In this document: positions 1 through 10,900 of the stretch, in pieces | Position numbering within the stretch: the first letter of the stretch is position 1 | Layout of the letters: every line of letters begins with the position of its first letter | Source: Antedon mediterranea | Taxonomy: Eukaryota > Echinodermata > Crinoidea > Comatulida > Antedonidae | Direction of reading: 5' to 3' | DNA: 64,000 nt | NCBI RefSeq assembly: GCF_964355755.1 | Contig: NC_092674.1 | Location: forward strand, 29,252,001-29,316,000 | Made by a program: the position numbers and the translations under genes | Notes under the pieces: model-generated | What the model was told of the DNA's origin: nothing | Database searches by the model: none | The model's input: the letters and a program-made list of their open reading frames with translations, nothing else

Positions 1-209
1 ATATCTCACACTCACACATGTTAATTTATTGAATGTGTCACAAGCACATACATAACCAGTAAAACCTTTTTAATTTTAGCCCTGTCAGTTATCAAGACAA
101 TTCAACCAATTTATGGAAACCATAAGAGTTTAAATAGACTTATTTCCAGCTATACTTACTTAATTTTGTTTTAACTTATTTATACAATATATCTTCTTTT
201 TTTTTGTAG

Positions 210-1199
210 AAAGATGACCACAGACACTTGAACCAATTCATCGCCCATGCTGCCCTTGACCTTGTTGATGAACAAATGTGGAATACAAATAATATGTAAA
301 TACAACAAAAATAAAGTTAATCTTAAAAGTAATGAATGAATGAAATGCTTTTATTAATTGTTAATGAAAATTGTTTTTCATAATTCTTATATGTGGATGT
401 CCAATCGCGAGCAACAATTTAAAATGTATTCTTGTTTTTATTCTTTTCAGGTATTTAAAAATTGTTGATAAATTTAATGAATGGTTTGTCTCTGCTTTTG
501 TCACAGCTGGAGGTAATTTTTTTAATTTCATTTATATGGCGCTTTTTACCAAGCGCCTGACAGTACAAAACAAACATCAAACATCTTAAATAAAAAATGC
601 AAGAAACACACGATACACAACATCAAAAACCTTGAATAATAAAAAAAAAAGATACACAAAAGGAAAGGTAATCAGGCCTGCCTGACGTCATCGGGCAAGT
701 CAATTATTGCTGTTTACTTATTATAACTGTGTTGTGCATACTAGTCTATACAGAAGGCACCTTTGTCTTGAATTATTATACTGTCAAACCTCGAAAAGAA
801 GCTTTGGGCCTCTTCTTTTTAGGACTCTTAGGTGGGCTTCTTTTCAAGATTACTTCTGCAAGCCAAGTGGTTGGCACTTCTTTTCGAGTTTTGAAGTGTT
901 TTAATCGTAACAAACTGTGTTTGTTTCCTCCAGGCATCCGCTTTCTGATGTTACATGACGTAAAAAATGAAGATGGAATTAAGAATTTCTTTTCTGAAGT
1001 CTATGAGATTTTTATAAAGGTAAACAAAATTTATAGTACAATATTTTATAAATATGAATATTTTTCATCTTTCTATACAAAATTTTTTTTTTCTTTTCAG
1101 TATTCTATGAACCCATTTCATGATCCTGGGTCGCCAATAAAATCATCAGCTTTTGAGAAGAAATCGCAATATTTGGCCAAAAAGTTCCTCACCAGCTGA
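210..1199 (+). CDS. TRAPPC2: TRAPPC2 (sedlin), 3' four exons; gene starts before the window
   Basis: TRAPPC2 is a small longin-fold subunit of the TRAPP complexes, which act in ER-to-Golgi transport. Four exons join in frame: 210-295, 451-512, 934-1019 and 1101-1199 (TGA), giving 110 residues plus stop. The first starts [20 protein letters not shown]; later exons give [30 protein letters not shown] and [18 protein letters not shown] recognise these as the near-invariant C-terminal three quarters of the roughly 140-residue protein. All introns are GT-AG with pyrimidine-rich acceptors. About 30 N-terminal residues must lie in exons left of position 1. The long reading frame through 729-1199 only runs through the intron before exon 934. 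An AATAAA at 1549-1554 may be the poly(A) signal. Confidence 0.96.
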
Positions 1200-2418
1200 C
1201 AATCAGCGATCGCAATCTAACCCACCGAGAGATATATATTATATAATATTCTATGTTGTTTTGTATGCTTATTTAAATGTATTATTATTATTGTGTACTA
1301 CTTAATTTGGCCTGAATATTGAATGATAATCATTTTAAACTGACCGTTTTGAAAGGCAAGGCTTAAGGCTCTGTCTACACTATCAAACTAGTTTGACAAT
1401 AAAGTGTGATGTACCCAAATATGGTAGTGATACACAATTTGTGGCCACATAAAGTTTGATAGATCTGAACAAACATTAATTGATTTAAAAATAATAGTAA
1501 TAGTTATCATTAACAGGCAAATCTATATCCAGTATTTCATTAAGTTTCAATAAATGAATGTCATCACTGGGGCGAGGTATTCTTTTTTTACTGTATATTT
1601 TAATGTTTAAAGTTTAGTATTACTGTACTAGTCTATATTTAAATAATTTTTTTTAATTTGTTATTTTGAATATATGAAAATTTTTAAACTGATTTACACA
1701 AGCAATGAAATTCTATAAATGAATGAATTTTAGTTGAATGCTATATAAACTAAAAAAGACAGAAAATCCTGGCCTTTCTAAGAAGAATCATCGTGGTGGT
1801 GTAAATTGGTGTTTTTTTGTTTGTACAGTATATATTTTTTCCTTAATTTTTTTTTTGGTAACTGAATTATAAGGCCTATTAGTCAATATTGTATAAAATA
1901 ATATGGTAATGGGTTAAACTTAAAACAATTAGAATTTTGGTTGTTTATTTACATTTCAATAATTGTTTGTTTTATATAATATAACGCTTAGAACTAGTAA
2001 AGTTTACTTAAAACAAACACATTTTCGTAGTCCATCACGCCGGGGTTTTTAAATTATTATTTCAGTTATAATGTTTTGTTTGGTAAACAATAATAAAAAT
2101 ATATGATAAAACACTAATATCATAAAACATAGTTATTCAAAACGTCCTTGATGCAGTTCAACGACGTAGACGCAACGCAAGTGAGCTTTCCAACATATCA
2201 CACACACGTCGGGCACAGTTCATATAATAATGGTGCATCGCGCGAACGATTGGTCCGAAGTTAGGTTGCGTTCAAATGGGGGGGGGGGGGAGCCAACCAG
2301 CTAGCTTTACGCGGCCGCACGCGTATGCGCAGCGTTCCCATGGTCAGAATTACGCGTTTCCCACAAAACAAAAACGTATGTCACTGCACTATTAATTTTA
2401 TTTTGCAAACAAAACAAC
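1200..2418. other. Intergenic, TRAPPC2 to SPATC1-like
   Basis: No credible coding sequence is seen. The stretch contains the TRAPPC2 3' flank, a family-1 MITE at about 1366-1463, AT-rich DNA and a G homopolymer near 2279-2291. The last 200 bases are comparatively GC- and CpG-rich and probably hold the promoter of the next gene. Confidence 0.6.
1366..1463. mobile_element. MITE family 1, degenerate copy
   Basis: Starts AAGGCTCTGTCTACACTATC and ends with the inverted CACATAAAGTTTGATAG motif. The right terminus is truncated compared with the intact copy at 14946-15066. No coding capacity. Confidence 0.7.
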
Positions 2419-3748
2419 ATGACTTCTTTCCAAACAGACAAAAGCACTTTCATATCTACTCTTTATCTGTCCGATTTGGATTCAACTTTTGAGACGACAA
2501 CTGACAATAGTACAGTTACTCGTATGTTGTCAGAAGCAACGAAAAATGCTGTTAAACTGAATAATAATTTGAAAAAGCTCTTGGGTGACCATCGCAAATT
2601 AGAGGAAACGTATTGCCGACGTTCTATATCTTCAAAACAGAATGTAACTGTTGATGATTTTATAGAATTTAATCCAAAACTTATGTCGACAAAACGATCA
2701 GGGAGGAATTTCCGTGAAATACGCACTGACGATGACGACCTGTACCTACGTCCGGTCTTACGTCACAAGGAGGAAGAATTAACAACAAATGTTACCATTC
2801 AACATGAAGATAAAGATTATATGTTTGATTGTGATTACACTTTAACAGATTTAAAGAAAAGACTAGCAAAATTTGAAGACGATTTGGAAGATTTTAAAGG
2901 AGTTAAAGAATCGTTTAATAAAAGAGTTAATCAACTCCAACGAAATGCTATTATTCGTGGTCGAACTTGGCGCGCTTTGCTCAACCAAAGAAATAAAAAT
3001 GCAGACGATCAGAGGCCCGCCATTCAAGAACATCAAGCGTTAACGTTCAGACGACAATTCAAACTGTTTAAATATATTTACCCAGTTCTCAATAACTGTC
3101 TTTTAGTTGGTGAAATTGCGTTTCAACTAGAACGACAGATTTTAGCTTGTATCTTCCAAAGTGAACGTTTTTCGTATGGACACAACCTTAGAAACATTGA
3201 AAGTATGTTGAGAATTTTACCAAGGTACACGACAAATGATGCGATTCGAACTCGGTATGTTGACACCATGAGACTACTTCGTGGATATGGGTGGAGAACT
3301 ACACATCATCCTACCTTTGTAAATGACGTAATACACTATTACGGGACTTTCCCTGATTTGGAGACAGCGCGAAGTTACGCATTGAAACAAGGTTACTTTT
3401 ACTTCGGTACTTTTTTGACGTTCAAAGTAATGAGCATACTAATTTGGTTGATGAAAATACTACCGGTCAAATTAAATCCAAAGAACGAGATAAATGTGGT
3501 AGTTTCTTTGACTTTAAAAAGGATTCACAGTTTTAAAATACTCTTTCCTCCGATTCCCTATACTTTTTAGCATTCAGTATTTCTAAAACTAAATCATAGT
3601 TTTGTTGACATTTTCAGGTTGGACTACAATGGAAGACATCCGACTTGTTGTTCTTAAAAACGTAACAAATCCATTGATTCGCGACACACTGGTCATATTG
3701 GACTGCTTTGAAAATCTACTTCAGGATAACCAAATATTTCGATGGTAA
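2419..3748 (+). CDS. Speriolin / SPATC1-like protein
   Basis: Two exons. The first runs from ATG 2419 to a donor at 3392 (or, less likely, 3407). The second is 3618-3748, ending in TAA. The product is about 367 residues. The N-terminal 200 residues are charged and likely coiled (heptad-like around residues 150-185). The C-terminal 150 residues match the speriolin C-terminal domain of SPATC1/SPATC1L: GEIAFQLERQILACIF, then YGHNLRNIE, RYVDTMRLLRGYGW, FVNDVIHYYGTFPDLE, and in exon 2 EDIRLVVLKNV and ending LLQDNQIFRW. The family is testis- and centrosome-associated in mammals. The donor choice is uncertain because 3392 (GTTACT) is weak, but both options keep phase 1. The uninterrupted reading frame to 3570 is intron read-through. 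Confidence 0.85.
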
Positions 3749-4146
3749 AAATACTTTAAAAAGAAAATATATTAAAATATAGTTATTTTCAAACAAAATG
3801 TGTTTTCATTACTTGCACCACAAAGTTGACGTGTAATGTACAGGTACTAAAAGTCGTCCTAATATACAATTATTTATGCTGAAAAGAAAACAACCACAAA
3901 CATGTACAGTATATTCAAATGGAATTTAAAAAACAAAGAATCACTACTTTTTTAATGAATTTGTTTTTATTTGCTTATTAATAATAATTATTTCAATACT
4001 GTATAGCATTTAGTTTGCTTTAAATCGGTATTATGCCTTGTTAGGAATAAGCAGCCTTGTTTTCGTATGCATATATCAATAAATCATCACTGCAACCATT
4101 AACTGTTAGATAGATAGTGTTTTACTGGAGCTACACTGCACAATTA
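3749..4146. other. Intergenic, 3' flank of SPATC1-like gene
   Basis: AT-rich, no coding signal. An AATAAA occurs at about 4078-4083. The right end abuts the fold-back element. Confidence 0.5.
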
Positions 4147-4938
4147 ATAATCGCTGTGGCTAAAGATACGGTACCGTATTCTAACTTCTGTTTACTAAAG
4201 GTACGGTAAAATTGCATTACGTCATAATCAGCCAATGGGGTGCTGGTACGTGTGTGACGTCATCGTATAAGGACTTTTGTTTTTTTTTCATATCATCGCG
4301 TCTGTTGCATGATATGTAGACAATTCCTGTCGGCGGCGCCAGGCTGCATGGATGTGTGTGTGCGCGCTGATCGGAGGGTTTTATTTTTATTCCAAATGGC
4401 CTATAGGCCTATATTTTTTATTAAACTTTGTTTACAATGGTGACCATAAACAACAAGCAAATGCGGACAATAAAGGGGCCCTCAAATACTATGATTTTTT
4501 AGACAGTAGCCCCAGGTCTGAGTCACAGAAATCAGCGCACACATGCAGCTGGCCCCAGCCTGGCATCGCTTTCCCTACACAAACAAACTCATAAAATGAG
4601 GTTATAGTACGTAGTAAGTAGGCCTAGGCCTCTTTTGAAACGGTTTTCTGTATTCTAGAATTAAAATCAACATGTTTTGGCTTTTCAATAATAATAACAG
4701 ACGTAGGCTACATTTAGTTTTTGTCACACACGACGGCGATAATATAGAGATAAATGAAACATAAAGAAAATGCGGTTGATCACTGTTTTCCCGATATGAA
4801 AAAAATCCAAAGTCCTTATACGATGACGTCACACACGTACCAGCACCCCATTGGCTGGTTATGACGTAATGCAATTTTACCGTACCTTTAGTAAACAGAA
4901 GTTAGAATACGGTACCGTATCTTTAGCCACGGCGATTA
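4147..4938. mobile_element. Fold-back element with ~130-bp terminal inverted repeats
   Basis: The left arm (about 4147-4278) and right arm (about 4809-4938) are near-perfect inverted copies. Both contain, in opposite orientation, GATACGGTACCGTATTCTAA, GGTACGGTAAAATTGCATTA and TGACGTCATCGTATAAGGAC. The interior of about 530 bp has no similarity to a transposase that I can see, so this looks non-autonomous. Short open frames inside (for example 4352-4594) are composition artefacts. Confidence 0.75.
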
Positions 4939-5202
4939 ATAATATTCTGAACCAGATTCTAAATAAAGTACTGTACTTTCAACTTTCTGTTGATAAATTC
5001 GCTCAGTCAGGTAAGTTAAATTTCAACTCTGTGTGTGGGTGTCTCCTCTCCCGATCTCGGTACCTAAATCTTATTGTTGTGGTTCATGCAATCATCAAAT
5101 GGCAATGCCATTTGTTACATTTGTTTGGTCTGCTGATGAAATCAAACAAATACATTTTCTGTTTTTATTAAAATCAGACAGTAGGTAGTTCTGTACGAAG
5201 GG

Positions 5203-5499
5203 CTACATTGCTTGTTGACGTTCTAATAATTGTTGAAATCGTTGGGTGACTGTGAAAGTTGTGTCAATAAACCGCTCTACACAGTTAGTTAGGCACGTTT
5301 CCGTCTTAGAGTCCAGCTTAGCCCCTGCTTTGTCCACGCATTTATCCCAGCACACGTCCGTAAACTGATGGATCTGGGCCTGGAATTTAGCTTTCTGGCT
5401 TTCCATGGCGAGAAATTCCTGTAATTCTGCATCAGCGCCTGCACCACCTCCTACACTACCGGCACTATTTGCACCAAATGCTGATGAATCAAAAGACAT
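5203..5499 (-). CDS. TIMM8: Mitochondrial import chaperone Tim8
   Basis: A small Tim of the mitochondrial intermembrane space that pairs with Tim13 to escort hydrophobic precursors to TIM22. It has 98 residues in one exon. It carries the twin CX3C signature: CWDKC at about residues 50-54 and CLTNC at about 69-73, separated by 14 residues, followed by the family-typical VERFIDTTF. The N-terminus is glycine- and alanine-rich (SAGSVGGGAGADAEL), then LQEFLAMESQKAKFQAQIHQ. The length matches the family. The ATG is followed by a CpG-containing upstream region shared with CCDC158. The sequence does not tell TIMM8A from TIMM8B. Confidence 0.95.
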   Translation of the reverse strand: MSFDSSAFGANSAGSVGGGAGADAELQEFLAMESQKAKFQAQIHQFTDVCWDKCVDKAGAKLDSKTETCLTNCVERFIDTTFTVTQRFQQLLERQQAM

Positions 5500-5700
5500 C
5501 TTACAAATTTTCGAAAGTTAAACAAAAACGAAATTTTAGTACAAAAATACTCGAGCGTTTAAAAAACGTGGTGGCTTGATTGCACGCTTCATCGATTTAG
5601 CTTCAGAACAATAGAGGGCTTTTTAAACAAAAGCGGAACATTCAAATCTGGGTTACGCATGCGCATTCATTGTAAACAACAACAAACTGGAGATCAATGA
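5500..5700. promoter_or_regulatory. Probable bidirectional promoter, TIMM8 / CCDC158
   Basis: TIMM8 (minus) starts at 5499. The next gene on the plus strand is CCDC158, whose coding exon 1 begins with an untranslated piece after a splice acceptor, so its 5' UTR exon lies upstream. A plausible one ends at a donor at 5785 (ACAG/GTAATT). The interval is locally GC-richer. Inferred from gene arrangement only. Confidence 0.4.
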
Positions 5701-5784
5701 ACATGAACAGAAGAGATTGGCAGTCAAATTCCCTCTTCTTTTCAGTCATTTATTTATTATCAGATATAACTAGAGGTATTACAG
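5697..5784 (+). other. Candidate first exon (5' UTR of CCDC158 or a short secreted ORF)
   Basis: The segment ends at a good donor (ACAG/GTAATT). It also reads open from ATG 5697 or 5703 as a hydrophobic leader-like peptide (SNSLFFSVIYLLSD). It could splice to the acceptor before 6692, where 66 further codons stay open, or directly to the CCDC158 acceptor at 7946. Position favours a CCDC158 5' UTR exon; coding status is doubtful. Confidence 0.25.
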
Positions 5785-7536
5785 GTAATTATAAAATCAT
5801 TAACGAATGTAGGTTTATGTGTCAGAGCAGCTGTAATTATGTAGGCCTGTTTTCTAGGCTAGGCTAGCTAATTAAATTACCGTTTGGGGGCGCTATTCAT
5901 CAGTGATTCTAACATCGCGATAGAAAATAGTTCCACGACTAAGAAAGATACCCAATTGGTTTTTGTTGTATTGTGCGGAAGGATATCGCAATTTGACCGA
6001 ATTACTTCCAAATAACGCTCGAGAAATAAATTCCCAATCTATATTGGCTTTTCAGAGAGCGTGATTTGATCCAGTAGAAGTTTTTTGTTTACATCAAATA
6101 TTTCGGTGCTTTTTAAGAATAGAAAGGAAATCGTTTCAAGTTTTTAGGTTAATGTGTTCGTCTTCTTCAGGTTTTAAAGTATAAAGGTAGGTAAATCATA
6201 AATAATATTATTGTGACTGCTAAATATAATAGATGCCTTTAAACATTACTTTTTTGTTGCCTTTGTCATATTGCTGAGCTAGGCTCAGTATTGAGGGCGC
6301 CCTTGTTAATTTTACAGAGGCTACACGCCCGGTAAACAATGTTTTCCCCGCTGGCTACCATGTTGTATGAGCCCTATACTTAGGCCTAGCGATACAATAT
6401 CAATGAAACATAATTTGTCATAGAATCTCTATCAGCTGATAATAATTAAGAAATATAATATAATTACATAATAAATTATAATCATAATAATACATAATAG
6501 CAATTGTCAAGTATAATTTTAAAGGAATAGGCCTAGGCCTAATAATAATAAGAGTTTTTAATTATAAACATTTTATTTTCATTCGCAACTAAATTATTCA
6601 ATAATATTTTATATGTATAGCATAACAACACCATGGTATTCACTCTAAGAATCTATCGTTACAATTGTATTATTTTTACTTTAATTTACAGGATTGAAAT
6701 GTTTATTCGGATGCGATAGGGAGGATCGGAAGATGCCGTTTGTAAACTTGATGGTCAACACATTACTAATGCCGATGGTGCTGTCCTTGAAATGCGAGAT
6801 GTTTAATAATAGATTAAATAATAATTATAATAATATTAGTCATTTTGGAATTTTTGATATAATAATAATATTGCACAATAATTTAATGTAAAATTCGCAA
6901 ATTATCTAGATTTTTTAGTCTATATGCTTTCTTATTAGTATATTACCTCCTGTGACCTTTAACAGTGACCTTGGATGATGACTGTTGAACTTTACGTATT
7001 ACATAATTAAATATTTATAATAATAAGTTCATGTGACGTTATATTTAATAATGAAAATAAACATATACAGTAAATAAATGGTCTAAAAATGCGTTATTTT
7101 TATACTGTAAGGGACACGTATAATATATAATAAAAATAAAAGGAATTTGCTCCAACAAAAGGCGTCATTAATATTATAATATCTCCGCTAATACTGGTCC
7201 GATTTACATAATTTTTGTATTAAAATGATTCATGCAGTTATGCCTTTCTTTTAAACATAATTATAAAGACCTGTGAGACACTTCTAATATTTATGTTTGA
7301 AGCTAGCTAGGCTAGGCCAGATGAGTCCAGTCAGCAGGAAGATTGTTCCAGTCCAGGCATAGGCCTACTCATACTGTATTTATCAGCAAAGCAGGGTCAG
7401 AATAGGGGGAGCTTCACTTCATGAATGGGTGATTGAAATGAGAGTGACAGATTCTGGTCGGATAGTCTGACATTGGATCCATGCGATTTTGTCTTGTTGA
7501 TAGACCTAGGTAGACCATTATTACGCTTCGTTAATC
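5785..7536. other. Probable CCDC158 5' intron
   Basis: AT-rich sequence with many TAATAATAAT runs. It holds a possible exon after the acceptor at 6690-6691 (open for 66 codons, not recognised) and GGCCTA-rich patches near 5855, 6380 and 6530. Nothing else is supportable. Confidence 0.4.
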
Positions 7537-7816
7537 CAGCAGACTTCTTCTAAAACCTGGACCCCGTTCCAGAACTCGGTTTTACGGTGATCGTGCTTTC
7601 GCTGTCGCAGCCCCAAAACTCTGGAACACTCTACCCCTCGAAATACGCTCATCAAAATCTGTAATCACATTTAAAACTAAACTCAAAACTCATCTCTTCA
7701 GAGAAGCATAATCACACGCTACTACTTGCACAGATTTTGGAAAACACAGCGCTTTGAAACCTTTGTCTCTTGCGCTTTATAAATGTTATTTATTATTATT
7801 ATTTATTATTATTTAC
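7537..7816 (+). mobile_element. Non-LTR retrotransposon 3' end (reverse transcriptase C-terminus)
   Basis: The frame ending TAA at 7709-7711 reads TRFYGDRAFAVAAPKLWNTL, then PLEIRSSKSVITFKTKLKTH and LFREA. This is the conserved C-terminal tail of CR1/L2-like LINE reverse transcriptases. It is followed by a short 3' UTR and a TTATTATTATT tail (7787-7816). The element is 5'-truncated to under 300 bp and sits just upstream of CCDC158 coding exon 1. Confidence 0.85.
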
Positions 7817-7952
7817 TAGTTCGTTACTTAGGACTTTTTCTCATTCTCACATATTCACAGATTTCCTATGCATATCTTTCATTTTTTGTTGTCACTACTG
7901 ACTGAAACATTAATTAAACAAAGAACTCTTGTTTTTTAAATTACAGTAAACT

Positions 7953-10900
7953 ATGGCCAGTCCTGCAATCCCATCAAGCAAGCTGACCAGCGAGCATTAT
8001 GAAGAACAGATTCGTAACTTGGAAAGGGAACAAGCTAAAATACTGGGAATAGATGCACAGCGTAGAAATGATGAAAGTCTATCATCTGTTGCTAAAGCCT
8101 CACATGTGCCTAAGGGGATGGTGAGCCATACACTTCTGCAGATGAAGGATCAAGTTAGTCTTCAGGAGGATGCATTGAAAGCCTTTCAGAATGAACTGAC
8201 AATCAAATCTGCTGAGATGGAGAAACTTAAAGCCTCTTTTGAAAGTCCGGTAAATATGACAAAGCCATTTACCACAGTGCCATAAACAACAAATGGCACT
8301 GTGGTAAAAGGATGTCTACTATAAAAAAGTAAATAAATGTCTACTATAATTGTAGGCAATCACAATTTGATAATGCTCTATTTTCAATGTTAACAGTATG
8401 TTTCCACTATGTTTCCACTAATTGTCAATGTTCGTGTTTTTTTACAGGATTTTTCCAGATTTACTGATACATCACTGCCAGTAGCTTCTACAACCGTCAG
8501 ACCACCTGATGTTTTACAATTAAGGTTTCGTATTGTTTTAAAAGATTCTAATTAGTCTCTGCTGAAATGTTTGTAACTATGTTATGTGATGATGAATGGT
8601 GCTTACAGTTAGATAATTGATGACATACATTCAAGTTTCATAACATTAGTTTCTAGACTTTGACATAAAAAATAATAATGTATGTACAGTGCAATAACAA
8701 AATAATACTAGGCAGATGCCCTGGAAGATGAAAAAAAAACATCTTGTGTTGCGCGAGTCTTAAAAAAATAATTGAATTAAAAAAGAATAAATAAATAGAC
8801 AGTATGGAAAAGACATTATTGTATTAGTTTATGATGTTGACAGAAAAGGATAATTTATCCAATCCTCATTTTTTATTTGATCCCCATACAGACGTGCACT
8901 TGAGCAAAAAACAAAAGAGAACGAAATGCTTCAAAACAGACTGGATGCCAGCAAGGCTGCTGCCAGAACCATCACAAGTGCAGGATACGGTACAGACAGG
9001 AGTCTCAGCATTCCAAGAAGTCTAGCAAGGTCAAGGTCATTGACCTCATTCCCTAACACCCACAGCGCTGTTGATGTCAACATGTTACCTTTTATTCCAT
9101 TCCATCAATCACATGAAAAAGAGTAAGTATTCATTTTTACTAACTAACTGATGTATAGCCACAAGAAAGAAAAGAGAACAATCTTTGTTCAAGCCACATG
9201 GTTGTCAAATGCCTCTGTGAAAAAGTGGTCAGGTTAAAACCCTCTAACCGTACTGGTAGCTACGACCCTATAACTTAGCAAGCTCGTCTTTATTTGTTTC
9301 CTGTATTTGTTATTATCTATACTTTTTTATAATTGCTTTATAGTTACATTTTAACTAGATTTAGTATATTTTTGTTTCCAACAGAGTCCTAGAACAAAAG
9401 TTACATCATTCTCAACTACATATTGATCGACTTACTAACAAACTTAAAGAGGTAAGGCTAAGAAAATGTTTATAATTCAGTATTCGATGATAAGATAATC
9501 ACAAAGACAAACAAACAACAAATATACACAAGATGAACAGTCTTATTACAAGTATTTATAGTGAAGTTGTTCGGTCATAAAAACAAAAATCCTGGCATCT
9601 GACAGGATTTGAACCCAGCATCCAAGCTATACAAGCTTTAACACCATGTTACATAATAAGATAAATTACTTTGCTTTCTTTCATCATAATGTAGCTTACA
9701 GAGGTGTCTGAGCAACAAAAATCAAATTTCCGGCAAGCTATTGAGGATTTGCAGACTAAATTAACTGAAACTGTCGTTGGCAGAGATTCACTTCTTGACA
9801 TGAGGTTTGTTTGTGCTCAAATCAAAAACAAAATATTCATACAAAGAATGAACATCTCTCCTATTATTTATTAAAGTAAAATCACTTAAATTTTACTTAT
9901 TTTTTAGAAAAACAGAAGCTGATGAGCAAGGAAAGATGATCAAGAAACTACAAGAATCGTTAAAAGAGGCTGAAGAAAATGCTAAGAAAAATGACCAGGT
10001 TGGTCTAAACCATCAGCTACTGTTTTGACTTGATTAATTTCCCATCTAGATTTTAGCTCAAATGTCCAGTAGGTATGACATGCCATGTGTGTCAAAATAT
10101 TTTTTGTTTATGAAAGTTAAGCCAAATCATTGATAAATTTAATTTATTGGTAGGCCTGCCGTGAGTCAACCTCCAAGGTGGAGGTACTACAGAGCAGTCT
10201 GACAACATCTAACGCTGTCATAGGCCAGATTAGACATCAAGCACAAGCAGAAAACGACCGCAGAGGCAAAGAAATTCTCACAAAAGACATCCTAGATGAA
10301 AACGATGTCTGTAATATTTCTACTATTCTTCAGATGCTGTTTGAAAATTCACAGAAAGAGATTAAAGAGTTACGAGAGACATTAGAAGAACGAACAGCAA
10401 AGTTTAATAATGAACGTGAAACCTATGAAACACAGCTACAAACTATACAAACAGAATCCAGGAACAAGTAAGTTTAGTTTATTTTGAATTATAATTTTAC
10501 CTCATTTACTTAATTCTACCTTAATTTTACCTTTAAATGCATACATTTTTTGTTAGAATCAACCAGTTATCAGAAGAACATGAAAAGCAAATGAATGCTG
10601 CCACCGAGAGAGCAATGAATGCAAGAAAACAATCGCTTAGTCTCCAATCCCAGCTGACTCAGTTACAGTAAGTTGAAAATATTGGAAATATTTTGATATA
10701 TGGCACATTCATTGGTTGGAATATGGTGATGTTGTTAGATATGTATTTTTAATTTATAGTATTTTCTTTACGTTTGGTTTTCAGAGAAATGATGCAGGAG
10801 AAACTGGACCAGAGAGAACAAACTGTAAAGACTTTAGAACAACAGTTAACACAAGTTAAGAAAAGTGACCAAGATCTGTTGTCCAGTTGGTCTCAGAGGG

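Noticed and set aside
729-1199. 156-residue frame containing the last TRAPPC2 exons
   Set aside because: It begins at a non-ATG codon and reads through the TRAPPC2 intron. The spliced exons explain it better.
2155-2290. Family-2 MITE upstream of SPATC1-like
   Set aside because: Only short ACGCAACGCAAG-like and ATTGGT similarity; no terminal repeats could be found.
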